Shown here piece after piece: positions 26,861-38,168 of a stretch of DNA of 64,000 nt. The notes beneath the pieces were generated by a model. The model was not told the DNA's origin, did not search any database, and was given only the letters and a program-made list of their open reading frames with translations. Source of the DNA: Paramarasmius palmivorus (lineage: Eukaryota; Basidiomycota; Agaricomycetes; Agaricales; Marasmiaceae); NCBI GenBank assembly GCA_037176845.1, contig JAYKXP010000148.1, forward strand, positions 42,690 to 106,689, written 5' to 3'. The first letter of the stretch is position 1, and the number at the start of each line of letters is the position of its first letter. The position numbers and the translations under genes are program-made.

Positions 26861-28516
26861 TCATCCAATATGTGGGATAAAAGTAGTCCACTGGATAGTT
26901 TTATAAGCGCTTGGAGAGAGGTCTCGCAGGGTAGTGAATGCGATTACCAAGAGGGTAATACGGAAGACTGCGTATGCCAGGGAAAATATTATCATGAGGG
27001 TGAACATGATAATGTCCTTCCAGTCAGCAAAAGCACGCCAGAACGTGTTGACATACCCATGCAAAAGCCCCATAGCAATAGGTGCAATTGCAACCGCAAC
27101 AGCTGATATACGCCAAAGCAGCTGTTCGATAGGAGTTGGGAAATGGAAACCCCATGGGATGCAGTGAATGGCGCCGAAGAGAGCGGCGATTCCGTAGACA
27201 GCGATGTAAAAATGGAGAGGTTTGTCATCCAATTGGGAGGAGATTGTGATTGCCAGGCTGCCGTGGTCTTGGTCTTCGACGATTCGTTCGCACACGGCAA
27301 AGATGTGGAATGGGATCCATAGAGGAAGAAGTAGATGCTGGATGAATACATTGTGGGGGCCTTTGTCAAAGATTTTGAGTGCATAGATATACTCCAAAAT
27401 CGCACCAGCCCCCTCCCAGCATGTCCTCCAGATCCCTCCTTTACTGCCATCAGTGTTCCTTCCTGATTTTTCTGTCTGCCTCCAATACACTCGAACGGGA
27501 TGCCTAACTCGAAGCGGCTTGTTCCACCATAGGAAATACGTTCCAAAGTTGAGAATCGCGAATCCAACAGTGATTATTTCGAGCTCCGTAATGGCTAGCC
27601 CTTTGACTGCGCGAGCAATGACCTGAAGGAGGAACCATGTGGTTTGGATGATGGCGATCGATTTAGTGATGGGGTCGGCATGGCTTCTATCCTTGATCTC
27701 GTCTTCAGTCAGGGTGACGTATCCTTTGGCGATACAGAACTCCAGAAGGCACGATGCATCAGAAGGCTTGTCTATCAATTTTGACGGCTTCTCCTGTGTC
27801 TGATGTAAGACCCGAAGCTCCGAATTGCTGGAGCTAAAACTCACTGAGGTGACAGGTTTACCCTCACGTGCAATGGCAGCCTGCAGGAGACGACAAATGA
27901 ATAAGAGAGATAGTTTGGTGGCAGGGAGATTGACTTGCTTGCCGGCGTTTGTAGCAGGGTGCCCCTTTCATGTACCTATGGTGTTTTGCAATCTCTCTCT
28001 CGTGTAGATAATGATTCCCTTCCCACAAGTCTCCACAGAACCTTTCCCCGTCATACAATGCGAACCCTCCCATGATCACGAAGAACCCATGTGTGATACC
28101 CCATCCGTAATCTAGGGGGATAATATCAGTTACGATACTAGTAATCAAGACCGACACTCACCCTTGAACTGTTGTCCGATCTTCTTCGCCTTCTCCCGCT
28201 GTCTCATCGCCCACAAGATCATAAACTCCGGTGCAAGAAGCGCCACAATCATCAACTCGACGTCTTGGTAAACTAGCGCTGCCGGATGCCATGGCTTCCC
28301 TTTGTCATCCTCCACTCTTGGAATGTTGGGATGAATGGCAACCCAGGTGCATATAAATATGACAGAGAGGCAACTCCAAAGGATGCCAGTGGTGGTACGA
28401 CATTTGTTGATGTCGATGCATTTGCTGGTAACGGGATCAAAGCAGGAAGAGTCGTTGGAGGAGGCAGCGGAGAGACCGGAGGCAATGGGCCTTGCGAGGG
28501 CGTAAAGTAGGAGCAT
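26861..28516 (-). CDS. Multi-pass membrane protein, family copy D
   Basis: Intact copy, 515 residues if exons are 28516-28162, 28111-27939 and 27880-26861. The first intron is GT-AG. The second, at 27938-27881, is best explained as a GC-AG intron with donor GCAAGT: it is the only choice I found that keeps phase 0 on both sides, and GCAAGT is the usual form of GC donors. The N-terminus (MLLLYALARPIASGLSA) is signal-like. The first Cys motif reads 'CIDINKCRT', with Lys in place of the usual Gly. The remaining helices and motifs (SHADPITKSIAIIQ, GLAITELEIITVGFAIL, IHCIPWGFHFP, PHIG) are as in the family. Function unknown; predicted integral membrane protein with a cleaved or anchoring N-terminus. 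Confidence 0.85.
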
Positions 28517-28876
28517 TTGGTAGATGGGAAGGGAGCCAAAGCGTTGTGTTCTTTATCTGTAGAGAGATGCCATGGCCAGTGTCTACTTTGACAGGCGGCA
28601 TAGAAGGAATGTCATTGCGGCGGTGTATGACTGACATTGGCGTGATTGAGAAGCTAAACATAGCAATGAGCATGCAAATCAATATTCAAAAGGATCAGAT
28701 CGATCAAATTTTGTCAAATTCTGCAAAACGTGTTCATTGCGTGTTTGGTAGGAAGCAAAATACGTCCATGTGAACCGTGGGTTAAACACGTGACCCGTTC
28801 TTTTCGTGTTCTTGGCAGCATTTGGGCTAGGGTTGCGTAAGTAACCCTAGCAAACTTACCGATTTCAAACTTACAA

Positions 28877-28916
28877 GGTAACTTACCTCGGTCCGAGAGA
28901 CCTCTGGTAAGTTACC
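28877..28916. repeat. Perfect 11 bp inverted repeat
   Basis: GGTAACTTACC at 28877-28887 is the exact reverse complement of GGTAAGTTACC at 28906-28916, with 18 nt between. Nearby GTAAGTAACCC adds further copies of the same short word. It could be a small hairpin or the debris of a miniature transposon. Confidence 0.75.
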
Positions 28917-29532
28917 CAGTATGGTCATGTGATGTACTTGCTTTCCTAAAATAGAAGAGAATCCGTCGGGGTGTAGGGACTCCTGATCAATCCCTCCGGG
29001 GTGTTGACATCAAGCTCTCTGGCAGGGTAACATATGCATTCAGACATGGCTATCCAGCCAGCTGAATGAACAACACCTTTTCTCATGCTCACAACGCGCT
29101 CGGCATTTTGACTGCTTACACCTTCACCAGCAGTGCTCTGATTAGTATGCATAACACCAACATAACACTCAAACTGGTATTTCGGGGATTTTGGCTTGAT
29201 TTTTGACGATGATAAAATTTCTGATTACTGTTTAGGGGGACATTATGAGTTCATTGGACTTGGATGTAGCTAGTCAGTAAGTATTCCGTGGCGAAGGTAA
29301 ATATCCTGAAGAGGACCTGTGGTGAACGTTATGGTCTGAACGGCCGGTGAACGCGCGGAGCAAGCTGCACTACGTATTCGAGTCGAGATCTCCAAAACTG
29401 GTGCATACCAGGATGTAGTGACCAGGGAGAATAGGAGACACGTAGGACATGAAACCTAACACCTCATGCTAGTATATACACCTGAGTCGGCTCTGATGAC
29501 GTTGGACGGGTCGTTATAAAATTCACGTAACG

Positions 29533-29597
29533 CATGTAAGTAACGTTACTGACATTACTTACTGTTATGTTACTGACATGTTCAAGTTACTTACATG
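29533..29597. repeat. Perfect 12 bp inverted repeat with GTTAC-rich interior
   Basis: CATGTAAGTAAC at 29533-29544 is inverted exactly at 29586-29597. The 41 nt between contains several further GTTAC/ACTTAC words. It uses the same vocabulary as the hairpin at 28877-28916, so both may derive from one element family. Confidence 0.7.
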
Positions 29598-30457
29598 TCG
29601 CTCACATCGTATAAAAGTTGACTATAAATCATGTATGCACTCTCTTCCAGGTTTCTCCTGCCCAATGTCAAGCTCCAAGCGTGTTCCAGTTACATTTCAC
29701 CCACTCCGAAGGTGCATATTCAATGTTTCCCACGGCCTGTAAGTCCCAATCATTCCTATTCGGATAATCTGCAATCATTGGTAAGGGAATTCATATCAGC
29801 CACTACCTGAGAACATATTTTTAACTTACGAATATCAAGGAGAAGATTTTGAAGTGTTCTTCCTTAGCCATGGCACGGCTATCTCTCCTGTCTATGATTC
29901 ACACTCACGATCACCACCCACTAGAAATAGCTGTGATCATAATGGCAGTGTCTTGTTCAGTTCCCCCTGTGCTTTACATCTTGAGTGTGTTCCGCCGTTT
30001 TATCGACATTCCGGTTCTCGAGACGCTGAGTTCCTGTGATTAAAGTCACATCTTATTGGGCGTCGTTGTGGCTGCTTACTAGGTGAACATCTCCCAATGT
30101 GACTCATGTAACCTGGACGTTATAAGGTCTTCGCAATGATTCATCCGTACTTCTCGTTCGTTATACTAGTTTCTTTCTAGAGACTCCATTTCCCGCTAAG
30201 TGTTATAATCATGTTATGGCTCAAATTACTAGCCAATTCTGACGGTTCAGCCAGATCGAAGTTACAGGTTTTTGTGGGTGATCATTGCTCACGTTCACAT
30301 AGGTTTACATTGCCAGCCGAAGTACATGGGGAATGGGACTAAACTCTTAGTTATTTATGAAAAGCTCGATAGATATACGAGTAGCAGTGTGGAAGGTGGT
30401 AAAGATACGGCTATTATACGAAAAGGAAGACGGCAAAGACAACGATACCTAAAAATT

Positions 30458-31255
30458 GCACGAGCTATCACTTGGAGGATGAACCATGTCGTTTGGATAA
30501 TGGCGATGGCTTTAGTTATGGCGTCGCTGTGGCTGAGGTTCTCCTTGATCTCGCCTTCGGTGATGGTAATGTATCCTTTGGCGACGAGTAGTTCCAGAAG
30601 TGACGATGCCTCAGATGCTGTATTCATCAAAGGCCTCTGTTCCTAATTGAAGCATGAGTAACTGAAATGGGTAATAACAGCTAAAGCGATTCACCGTTGA
30701 ATTGTAGAACTCTCTACCCCAAAAGAAAGTGCCCTGTTTTACGTGTAGAAATAAGAGGAGAGTTGTAATGACAAAGTGAAAGGTAGAGGAACCAACCTAT
30801 GGCTTCCTGTAATCATCAGGTAAATGTTGCATGTATGCATGGTGGGTCTTGATTTTGGGCACGCAATCCTCAGCCCAGTTTGGTAAATCTAGCGCCCAAT
30901 TGCGTTCTCTGGTGTCCCATAAATATCCACAGAACGTGTCTCCGTCGTATAAAGCAAAACCGCCCATGGTAACGAGAAAGCCGTGGGTTATACCCCACCC
31001 ATAGTCTAAGAGGAAAGTATCGGCCAATATGTCGAGACCTCAAAGAGGACACGTACGCTTAATGTTTGGATGAATAGCGACCCAAGTGCAGATGAATATA
31101 ACGGATAGGCAGCTCCACAGGATGCCAATAATGGTGCGACACCCATAGATGTTTATGCATTCTCCGGTTACAGAATCGAAGGAGGTGGAGCCGTTGGAAG
31201 AGGCGGTGGAGAGACTGGAGGCCATAGGCCTCGCCAGAGCGTATAAGAGGAGCAT
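30458..31255 (-). pseudogene. Family copy H, internally deleted and 3'-truncated
   Basis: The copy starts with an intact ATG and the family N-terminus (MLLLYALARPMASSLS, CINIYGCRT, first helix to 'AIHPNI'). The sequence then jumps directly to the exon-end donor CGTACGT, losing about 45 codons that encode the second helix in other copies. Exon 2 ('YGWGITHGFLVTMGGFALYDG') is open from about 31003. Exon 3 begins normally (SSLLELLVAKGYITITEGEIKENL) but family homology stops after 'QVIARAI' at about 30458, where sequence like that near 56.05 kb takes over. Two of about nine helices at most survive in exon 3, so a functional product is unlikely. Confidence 0.8.
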
Positions 31256-33120
31256 CGAGTAAGGACAAAGGTACCGAGCCTTGATGTCTTTATCGATACA
31301 GATGCCTACATGTGTTAAGCATGCTCATGTCCTTGTGTTGTACATGCCGGCGTTTTCTTGACAGCTATGATAGAAGATGTCGGTGGTAGAAAAACATGAC
31401 TAAAAATGAGGTGCAGGTGTGTCCGAAAAGCTAAGAATAGCGGTGAGCATGGAAATGAAACCCTAGAAGTATTTGAGAACATCTCACATCTCGTTCTACA
31501 CAGTAGAGCGTGTTCGTTGATCATGGTAGAAGCGCGCCCGTGAGAATGTTGGAATGACGCGTTGGCCGGCAGTGCTCGAATCTGATACAACAGGCGACGG
31601 TTGGGCGACGACATGCATGAAGCAACATAGACAACGGCCACTTTCCGCTCACAGGCCCTTACGATTCCACTGCCACTGTCAGTTTGTCTACAGAATGATG
31701 AATGACACCATACTGCACTCTTTTTCAGGGGCGGAAATTCAGCCTTTAGATGTGCACCAATCAAACCATGGCCCCTGTGAATGAATCCAACTTTCTTCAG
31801 CCTTTCCTCTCGTTGATTGAGTACTTTGAGAGTTGAGAAGCTTGACATCGTGGTGACGGTGCGTCAACGATTGGGAAGAACCAGGCGGCTGAGAATTTAT
31901 TTAGTAACAGGAACCATCAAATGAGTTAGTTCTTTGTTGGGAGCATCAGGTTATTCGACATAACTCTGCCATAGCCAGAGATCACTCAGTCAACAAACAC
32001 TCGGATATCCAGGTAAAACAGCGACATAGTAATCTTTCAAAATAAGATATCTTGCCAGTTGCTTAGTTGGGCCAATCTAAACGACAGTCAATTACCTCCA
32101 CGCATTAAACTGCATGTTTCACAATTGACAGCATCAACACAGCGAGTGATCACATATTCTCATTAAAATGTCCTCTTGACAGCAAGAACTCATGTTCCTA
32201 ACCGAATCTTGGTCTCAGCGCTCGTTAAATATGATGTAGGCCTTTGAGTAATAAAAACGCATACCTATGCCCTCTCACAACGCAGCATTCTATATATGTC
32301 GAGCGTATACCGATTGTGGTATTTCCCGTGTGACATTGGAACAGATCCTGAAATGCCAGGTCAACTCTCGCATGCTTCCTGTCTTAGATCAAAGGGAGAA
32401 GATTACGGAACAGTACCTAGGTTTTTATCTAACGCCTTGATGTGCATCGCGGGATGTAATTCCAAGTTAAGCCGCTACAAAATCAATTGCTATCCTATCT
32501 GGCTTGTAGTGTAGAAATAACGATAGAACGTGCCGACCTTGTGGGAAACCCTGTTGATCTCGAACCGTGATCAACACCAATATCCTTCTTCGGGAACAAA
32601 AGCGTCCAAGCGGTACAACGCACCTAGTTAGTGGTGAAGCAGTGATGCTTTACATCCCATTCAAATTGCTCTGCATCTATAACCGAAAGAGAACGTTCAA
32701 ATGCAGATCGCTGTGGGCCGTGCGCTTGAGATTAAACTCTCGATTCATTGAGACCTAGTCAAGTGTCATCAAATCCAGCTATTCCAATGACATTATGAGA
32801 CGGAGACAGTCTCAACTGCTAGTTTCACTCTTGGATTTGACTGCTGGTGTGTCAAGCGCTCTAAGGATAGAGATGAGTGCTAGGTTGTACATAATATCGT
32901 ATACGTAGATAATACATATGTGGTGTCTCAGATATACAGGTAAACTCGTGAAGGCGCTCGAAACCTAACAGAGAAAATCATAGTCGAGGCGCAAAGGGGT
33001 GCATAGATGAGAAAGCACGATTAAAAACAACGCGACGGACGTAGATATTACGAAATATCCACGAGAGGTCGAACCTGCAAGACGGATTAGCTGCGCAGTT
33101 CCGTTCATCGAGTGAAAAGA
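31256..33120. other. Upstream flank of copy H, duplicated near copy F; no gene
   Basis: Sequence from about 31.26 to 32.05 kb matches 56.43-57.18 kb, and 32.59-32.69 kb matches 57.36-57.45 kb. The unmatched middles differ in length (about 550 against 180 bp), so one side gained or lost sequence. No gene is recognised. Confidence 0.6.
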
Positions 33121-34490
33121 GGGATTCAACATACTGGGATCATCCAATGTACGGGAAGAACGCAGTCCATTGAATTGTTTGATATGCGCTCGAAGGAAGG
33201 TTTCGGAGTATGACGCCAAATAACGAAATTTCCGTTTCGTTTCCACCTTGTAGGCGCTCTGCTAGCCTTGATGATTTCGGTCCCAACAAGTGCCGTTAGA
33301 CACCGGGGCTTATATCTGCAATTCTAGGTACGCATAGATTACACCTTTCATGGTTATCCTTACTCACAAGCACGATGTCCAGCGCGCTGTATCCCTCATA
33401 CAGTCGAAGATGTTGGACTCGTACTTGAGCTCATGCTAACAAATATCAATCAGGCTTCCCTTCCCTGACTCTCTTTACATTCAAGTAGCGATCGCGGGAA
33501 TGGAAAGGGACTCATCACGGAATTGTCGAACGCATGTACTCCAAGTGTAAACCGCTGAACGGTTCGACGATCACAAACCAAGACTGTTCTCCGATGAATT
33601 TGCCGGGAGAGATTCCTAAAGACGCGTCATTCTTGTAATGAGGATGGAATGATAGCTATATAGTGCTGTACCATGAGGGAGACGCGAAAGACGACATGAG
33701 AAGCAAATGAAAATTATGAGGAGGAACATTATCCAGTCCAACAAATCCGAGACGTTACCTAACAGCTTCTTCGTATATATGTGCAAAACGCCCACTACAA
33801 TAGGCGTAGATCCGATAACGACAGCAAATACACGCCAGAGTTGCTGTTTGGTGCGAGTTGGGAGTCAGATACCCCATGGAATACAACAAATCGCGCCGAA
33901 GAGAGCTCCGGGCGCACAAACAGCGGTGTAAAGGGGGAGAGAGGATCATCGTCTAATCGGGATGAGATGGGCATTACCAGTCGACGGTCATCTTTGTCTT
34001 TGAGGATTTGGTTGCATACCGTGAAAAGATGCCAAAGCATCCACAGAGGAAGGAGTAAAAGCCGTCCGAATATGCTCTTAGGGCCGTTGATGAGGTAAAG
34101 AGTTAGTGGCGTAGATGTACTCGACAAATGCAGCGCTTCCTTCCGACCACGTCTTCCAGACCTTCTTCGTCCGGCCGGCGGCTCGTGTTATATTCCTCGC
34201 GGTTGATTGTAGATATTTCCTTCTGCCTCCAATAAACCCGAATAGGATGCCTGACACGGAATGTTTTTTTCCACCACAGTAGATATGTGCCAAAGTTGAG
34301 AAGAGTGAAGCTAGTGAAGCCAGCGGTGATTATTTCGAGCTCTGTGATAGCTACCCTCTATGGCGTGAGTGATTACCTGGAAAATGAACCATGAAGTTTA
34401 GCTTAGGGCGATGATGATGTATCCTTTGATGATGAGGAATTCCAGAAGGCTTGCAGGTTTGGGAAGGGACTAATGCCTTTTTCTCTTCAG
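33121..34490 (-). pseudogene. Family copy I, degenerate and interrupted
   Basis: On the minus strand family motifs appear in order but in shifting frames: 'SGIPH..' (shifted from 'LEFLIIKGY') near 34450, the Trp-rich segment near 34270, 'ISSRLDDDPL' near 33930, then a frameshift that puts the 'IHC..PWVFQFPT' region out of frame. The last helix is near 33700 and the C-terminal 'RNLPSSAYQTIQWTAFFPYIG' is recognisable at 33140-33200. About 415 bp of unrelated sequence (roughly 33245-33660) separates the last helix from the tail. Exons 1 and 2 are absent. The post-stop donor GTATGT is still present 5 nt after the stop. Clearly dead; closest in sequence and context to relic J. Confidence 0.8.
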
Positions 34491-36055
34491 GTTGCTTTGC
34501 GGTACATTGTTCCCGTGTCGTTTGTGGTGGAGGAGGCTGTACACTAAAACTTGGAGCGTTAATGAAGGTATCTCGTGGTAATCATTAGCATGCGCTCACC
34601 TGAGATGTGTTTTAAATGTCGTCTCGATATCTCTTGTTATCTCGTTATCTCCTCTCGAAGGCCCTCTGGGCGGACTTCGTACGGTCGGTCATTCTTATCG
34701 TAGCCTCTATCGCTCGATAGATGTGATCGTCCATATGCATGGCGAAACCTGATGGGCGAAGATTTGTGAGCGCGTGACAGGTGAATTGGGGTTAAAGTTC
34801 GTTGGAAGGGGAGCCAGGACGCTGTAGGCGAGAGTGAAGGGGAGAAGAATTATCACTGGAGGGACAGGGAAGAGGAAAGTAAGTAAAGTCGAAGCTTTTG
34901 GTTGAACATTTCAAGTTGTTGAGAGCGAAGAGGAAGCGACGATGAAAAAATTGTGTGCCATGTGGCATGTATGACAGGTGATGATTCAACCACTCGGCTC
35001 CGAGCTGCTCCGATTCCAGTTCTTTTCCATTTCGTCTCTCTCTTACTCTCAGCTGCTCAGTCCTGCGTGTCCTCATACCCTCAGCGACCTCGATCTGCCA
35101 ATGTCCGGAATGAAGCGCCTTCCCCCATGCTCTCGGCTCACCACATCACCTACACTAATGCAACAAGATTGACGCTTCTACCGAGCAGAGTGGAGAATTT
35201 TGAGCAGACTTCGGTTGGTCTTCGGCGATTCTTGGTGCAAGGCGAGTAGTTGGTCCACTTTTTGCCCTCTGAACCATCCCAACGTCGCTTTATAGTGAAA
35301 TTCCTCCTACATCCGCCAACTCCCTGCACAGCCTACATCGTTCCTCTAACTCGCTCCTCTTGAGCCAACGACTGCCGCTGATGTGCCCTATGCCATCAAA
35401 AGGTCTTCTGTGTTGATGCCTCTTCTCCTTCTCTCTTATCACGGCTCTCCTCCCGACACGGAACTTTGCAGAGTCAGGCATTCACACTCAAACTCCCTTT
35501 CACAATTCCTATGTCCTCTTGTCCTCCTCGACCTTGACATGCTAGTGTCCGAAGCGAAGAGCCTCCTTCCTTCCTGCTTATCACATCCTCACACCGTCGC
35601 ATCAAGATCGAAGTTTACACCTATCGAATATCCGAACAAGACCAGTTGTAGGAGAGTGTAGGAATGAGTGATAAGACGACTAGACTAGTAGTAGTAGCTG
35701 GCGGTCTTTGGTGCAACGTGAGTAGTTTGTGCGCGTTTTTGGCACATGATCAATCCCAACGTCGTTTATCAGTTGAACTCTTTCTCTTACATCCGTCAAT
35801 TTCTCTCGAAAAGGTTCAGCGCTCAGCCTACATCGTTCCTCTAACTCGGTCCCCTCGACGCAACGACTGTCCATGTCCATGTCACCGATGCGGTCTGAAG
35901 GTTCTACGTGTTCTTACCCCTTCTCTTTCGAAACGTGTCGAAATCACACACGCACACACTCACACCTTTCAAAATTCCCATGTCCTCTTGTCCTCCCCGC
36001 CCCAGATATGCTATCGTTCGGAGTGAAAAACATCCTCTCATCCTCTCGGTTGACC
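34491..36055 (+). repeat. Repeat block R2, left half of a block split by the transposon
   Basis: It shares with R5 (61.44-62.2 kb) the flank next to the gene relic, then tandem R units with anchors near 35276 and 35752. It ends at the GAAACA target duplication. The sequence that should follow, judged from R4 and R5, reappears at 45173 on the other side of the transposon. No protein is supported. Confidence 0.75.
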
Positions 36056-36061
36056 GAAACA
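36056..36061. repeat. Target site duplication, left copy (GAAACA)
   Basis: GAAACA immediately precedes the terminal inverted repeat and recurs immediately after the right end (45173-45178). R4 (54009-54014) and R5 (62970-62975) contain a single GAAACA at the corresponding place, giving two empty sites. Confidence 0.9.
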
Positions 36062-36168
36062 TATACCGTTCAAAACGCTCAAAAATTATTTTTGAGTGAA
36101 CATATATATTTTTGACCTATAAACATATACACACACATATACTGGCATGAGCATACACATATACACAC
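36062..36168 (+). repeat. Left terminal inverted repeat
   Basis: It begins TATACCGTTCAAAACG, then a perfect palindromic core CTCAAAAATTATTTTTGAG, then AT-rich and CA-rich sequence. It matches the right end in reverse complement, with differences mainly in the length of CA runs. The palindromic core is a candidate transposase binding site (inference). Confidence 0.9.
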
Positions 36169-36650
36169 CTGCATACGCGTGGATTCATACATCGTTTTTG
36201 ACCGAGTCCTATAATACATACGCATGTTCGGAGCATGTATATACAAACATGAGTAAGACCAAAGTTCAAGTTCAAATCGATGATATGCATCAAGGCAGTT
36301 AAACACCATTAACAAAGTTCTTCATTAAGATAAAGACTGGTATCACTGGCTTAAAGCCAATAGTTTACTGACAATTAAAGTAACTAGTTCTATTCTACCA
36401 CCCTTCTGCCGCACTACTTAGTGACCATCCCTCCGCTATCACCGACTCCGATCAAAGACTGTACGAACTCAAACAATTATTGACTAAAGGTCTTCCTCCA
36501 AGTAAGGAATCACAATGATTCGTCCACGAGTCCATGGGTTATCATTGAGAAGGGAAGAGAAGGACGAGGTGATGGGGTCAAGGGATAGGTCTTCTTCCTC
36601 AGTTTCAGTATCTGAAATTCAGTTAAGTTTAAGGGCAGCTTATCGATGGA

Positions 36651-38168
36651 TCAATAAGTACCTTCAATGGCGTCAGCAAGCTTCCTTGATCCAGCGCTGC
36701 TGATGCTCGAGATGCGAGCTGACTTCCGGAGAGGTCTTGGAGATGATTCGGAATCAGAGTCCTCTCTTGCACGCTTGTTTGGGAGTCGGACCTGCGTGCA
36801 AGGGGGAGGAAGGAGAAAGGAGCTCACAGAGCTCTCGGATGCGGAGACCTCATCAACATCCATATGATCGCTGTCTCCGTCCTCAACGGCGGTGGCACTG
36901 GCAGCATCGGTGGCATCAGAGCCATCAGAGTCGCTCCCCTCGCCTTCTTCGGAATCAGCGCCTGAGGGACCTGCAACGGTGGCGATAAGGTCTTGAATGG
37001 TGTCTCCTTCATCCGGCAAAGGAAGTTGGTCTGACCAACGGGTTAGGCTTGGAATGGCACAAGAACAAAAGAGAGCCTTACCTGCGAATCTAGCAGCTGA
37101 GGCACAAAGAGCGTTGTACTGGGTGACGAACTTGTTGAGATCGTTAATCTTGGCATGCTGATGAATTTCATAGTATTTGATCTTATCGCAACACCCTATT
37201 GGAAATCGTCAAGCCTAAACAACAACTAAGGAAAGAAATCAATCATACCAATGTATACCACCCCAGCTCTTTTTTCTGACCGATTCCAACGCTTCTCCCA
37301 CATCGTCAGAGCTGTGGGATCATCCTCATGGCCCCAGGTTAGGTAGTTCCGACTGGCACGCCCCAACACACTCCAATCAGACCAAGAGGTCTCTCTCCGA
37401 AGCTGCGGAAAGGCCTTTCGAAGCATCTCGGTCGTCTGGGCATGATTGAGTGCCGTGTTGAATGGAACGCCTTCTGGGAAATCGTAGACCAGCTTTAGGT
37501 TACGATACACTCCGAGGCAGTCAGAGGCTGTAGGAGCACGAGCGTTTCCATCCTCAATGGACAAGGATCCATCCTATTAAAAGGGTTAGTCTTTCTATCA
37601 AGGAAGAAACTATCCACGCTTACAGCTGCTGCAGAGACTCCATGAGGAATCAAAACCATGGCTTTCAGGTATTTCTCGCCGCCCTTCTTGATGGCGGCTT
37701 GAGGCTTGGGTGCTCTGAGAAGACAGGGGATTCAGAGCAAGGATTTAATTTTGTAAAAGAGACGCACAGATTTGGCTTATCGGCTTCCTTGCCTTTGCCT
37801 TTGAGCCCACGGTTTGCCTCGTCATTGGCTTTAGCTACCTTTGCAGCAGTGCTTGACTTGCCGTTGTCGCCCAAAGCCTTCACGACGGCATTCACCATGG
37901 CGTCCTTGAGCTCTACCTTCTGCTTCCTCTTCTTCTTTCCTGGTTGAAAGAGGTGAGGTTTGTTGACCTTGGGTTTTTCCTCCTCGGTGGGGTCGAGGTC
38001 TGCTTCGGTGGTCTCTTGCACGACGTCGTTGAAATGAGCGTCCTTGGGATGAGAGCACTCCGAGCAGTACTTTCCAGTACCGAGGAATGCTTCGCAGCCG
38101 CAAGGTTGTTTTTTGTTGGATCTTGGGTTGAGGAATAAAATTTGGCAGGGCCCTGTGTCGTCTGTCAT
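36651..38168 (-). CDS. Transposon-borne Cys-rich and acidic protein of unknown function
   Basis: I do not recognise this family. Exons 38168-37768, 37714-37624, 37573-37249, 37195-37082 and 37030-36651 join in phase to 436 residues. Near residues 18-42 there is a compact cysteine/histidine cluster (C-x-C, then C-x2-C-x-H, later H) that could bind zinc. A Lys-rich basic segment (KKKRKQK) follows and could be a nuclear signal. The middle (about 165-310) is an ordinary mixed globular region with several Trp. The C-terminal third is strongly acidic and Ser-rich (EEGEGSDSDGSD), then a short basic Arg/Ser stretch. The composition suggests a nuclear DNA- or chromatin-associated accessory protein (inference). 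It is transcribed away from the dioxygenase gene across a 1.36 kb gap. The last intron/exon is uncertain, because a donor-like GTACTT lies at the stop. Confidence 0.7.

Larger units (their letters stand above)
28517..30457. other. Gene-poor region between copies D and H
   Basis: No gene is recognised. The part from about 29.4 to 30.4 kb resembles 55.2-56.1 kb, the distal end of block R4, so it is a decayed repeat copy lying on the 3' side of copy H just as R4 lies on the 3' side of F. Two hairpin-forming inverted repeats are listed separately. Confidence 0.45.
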
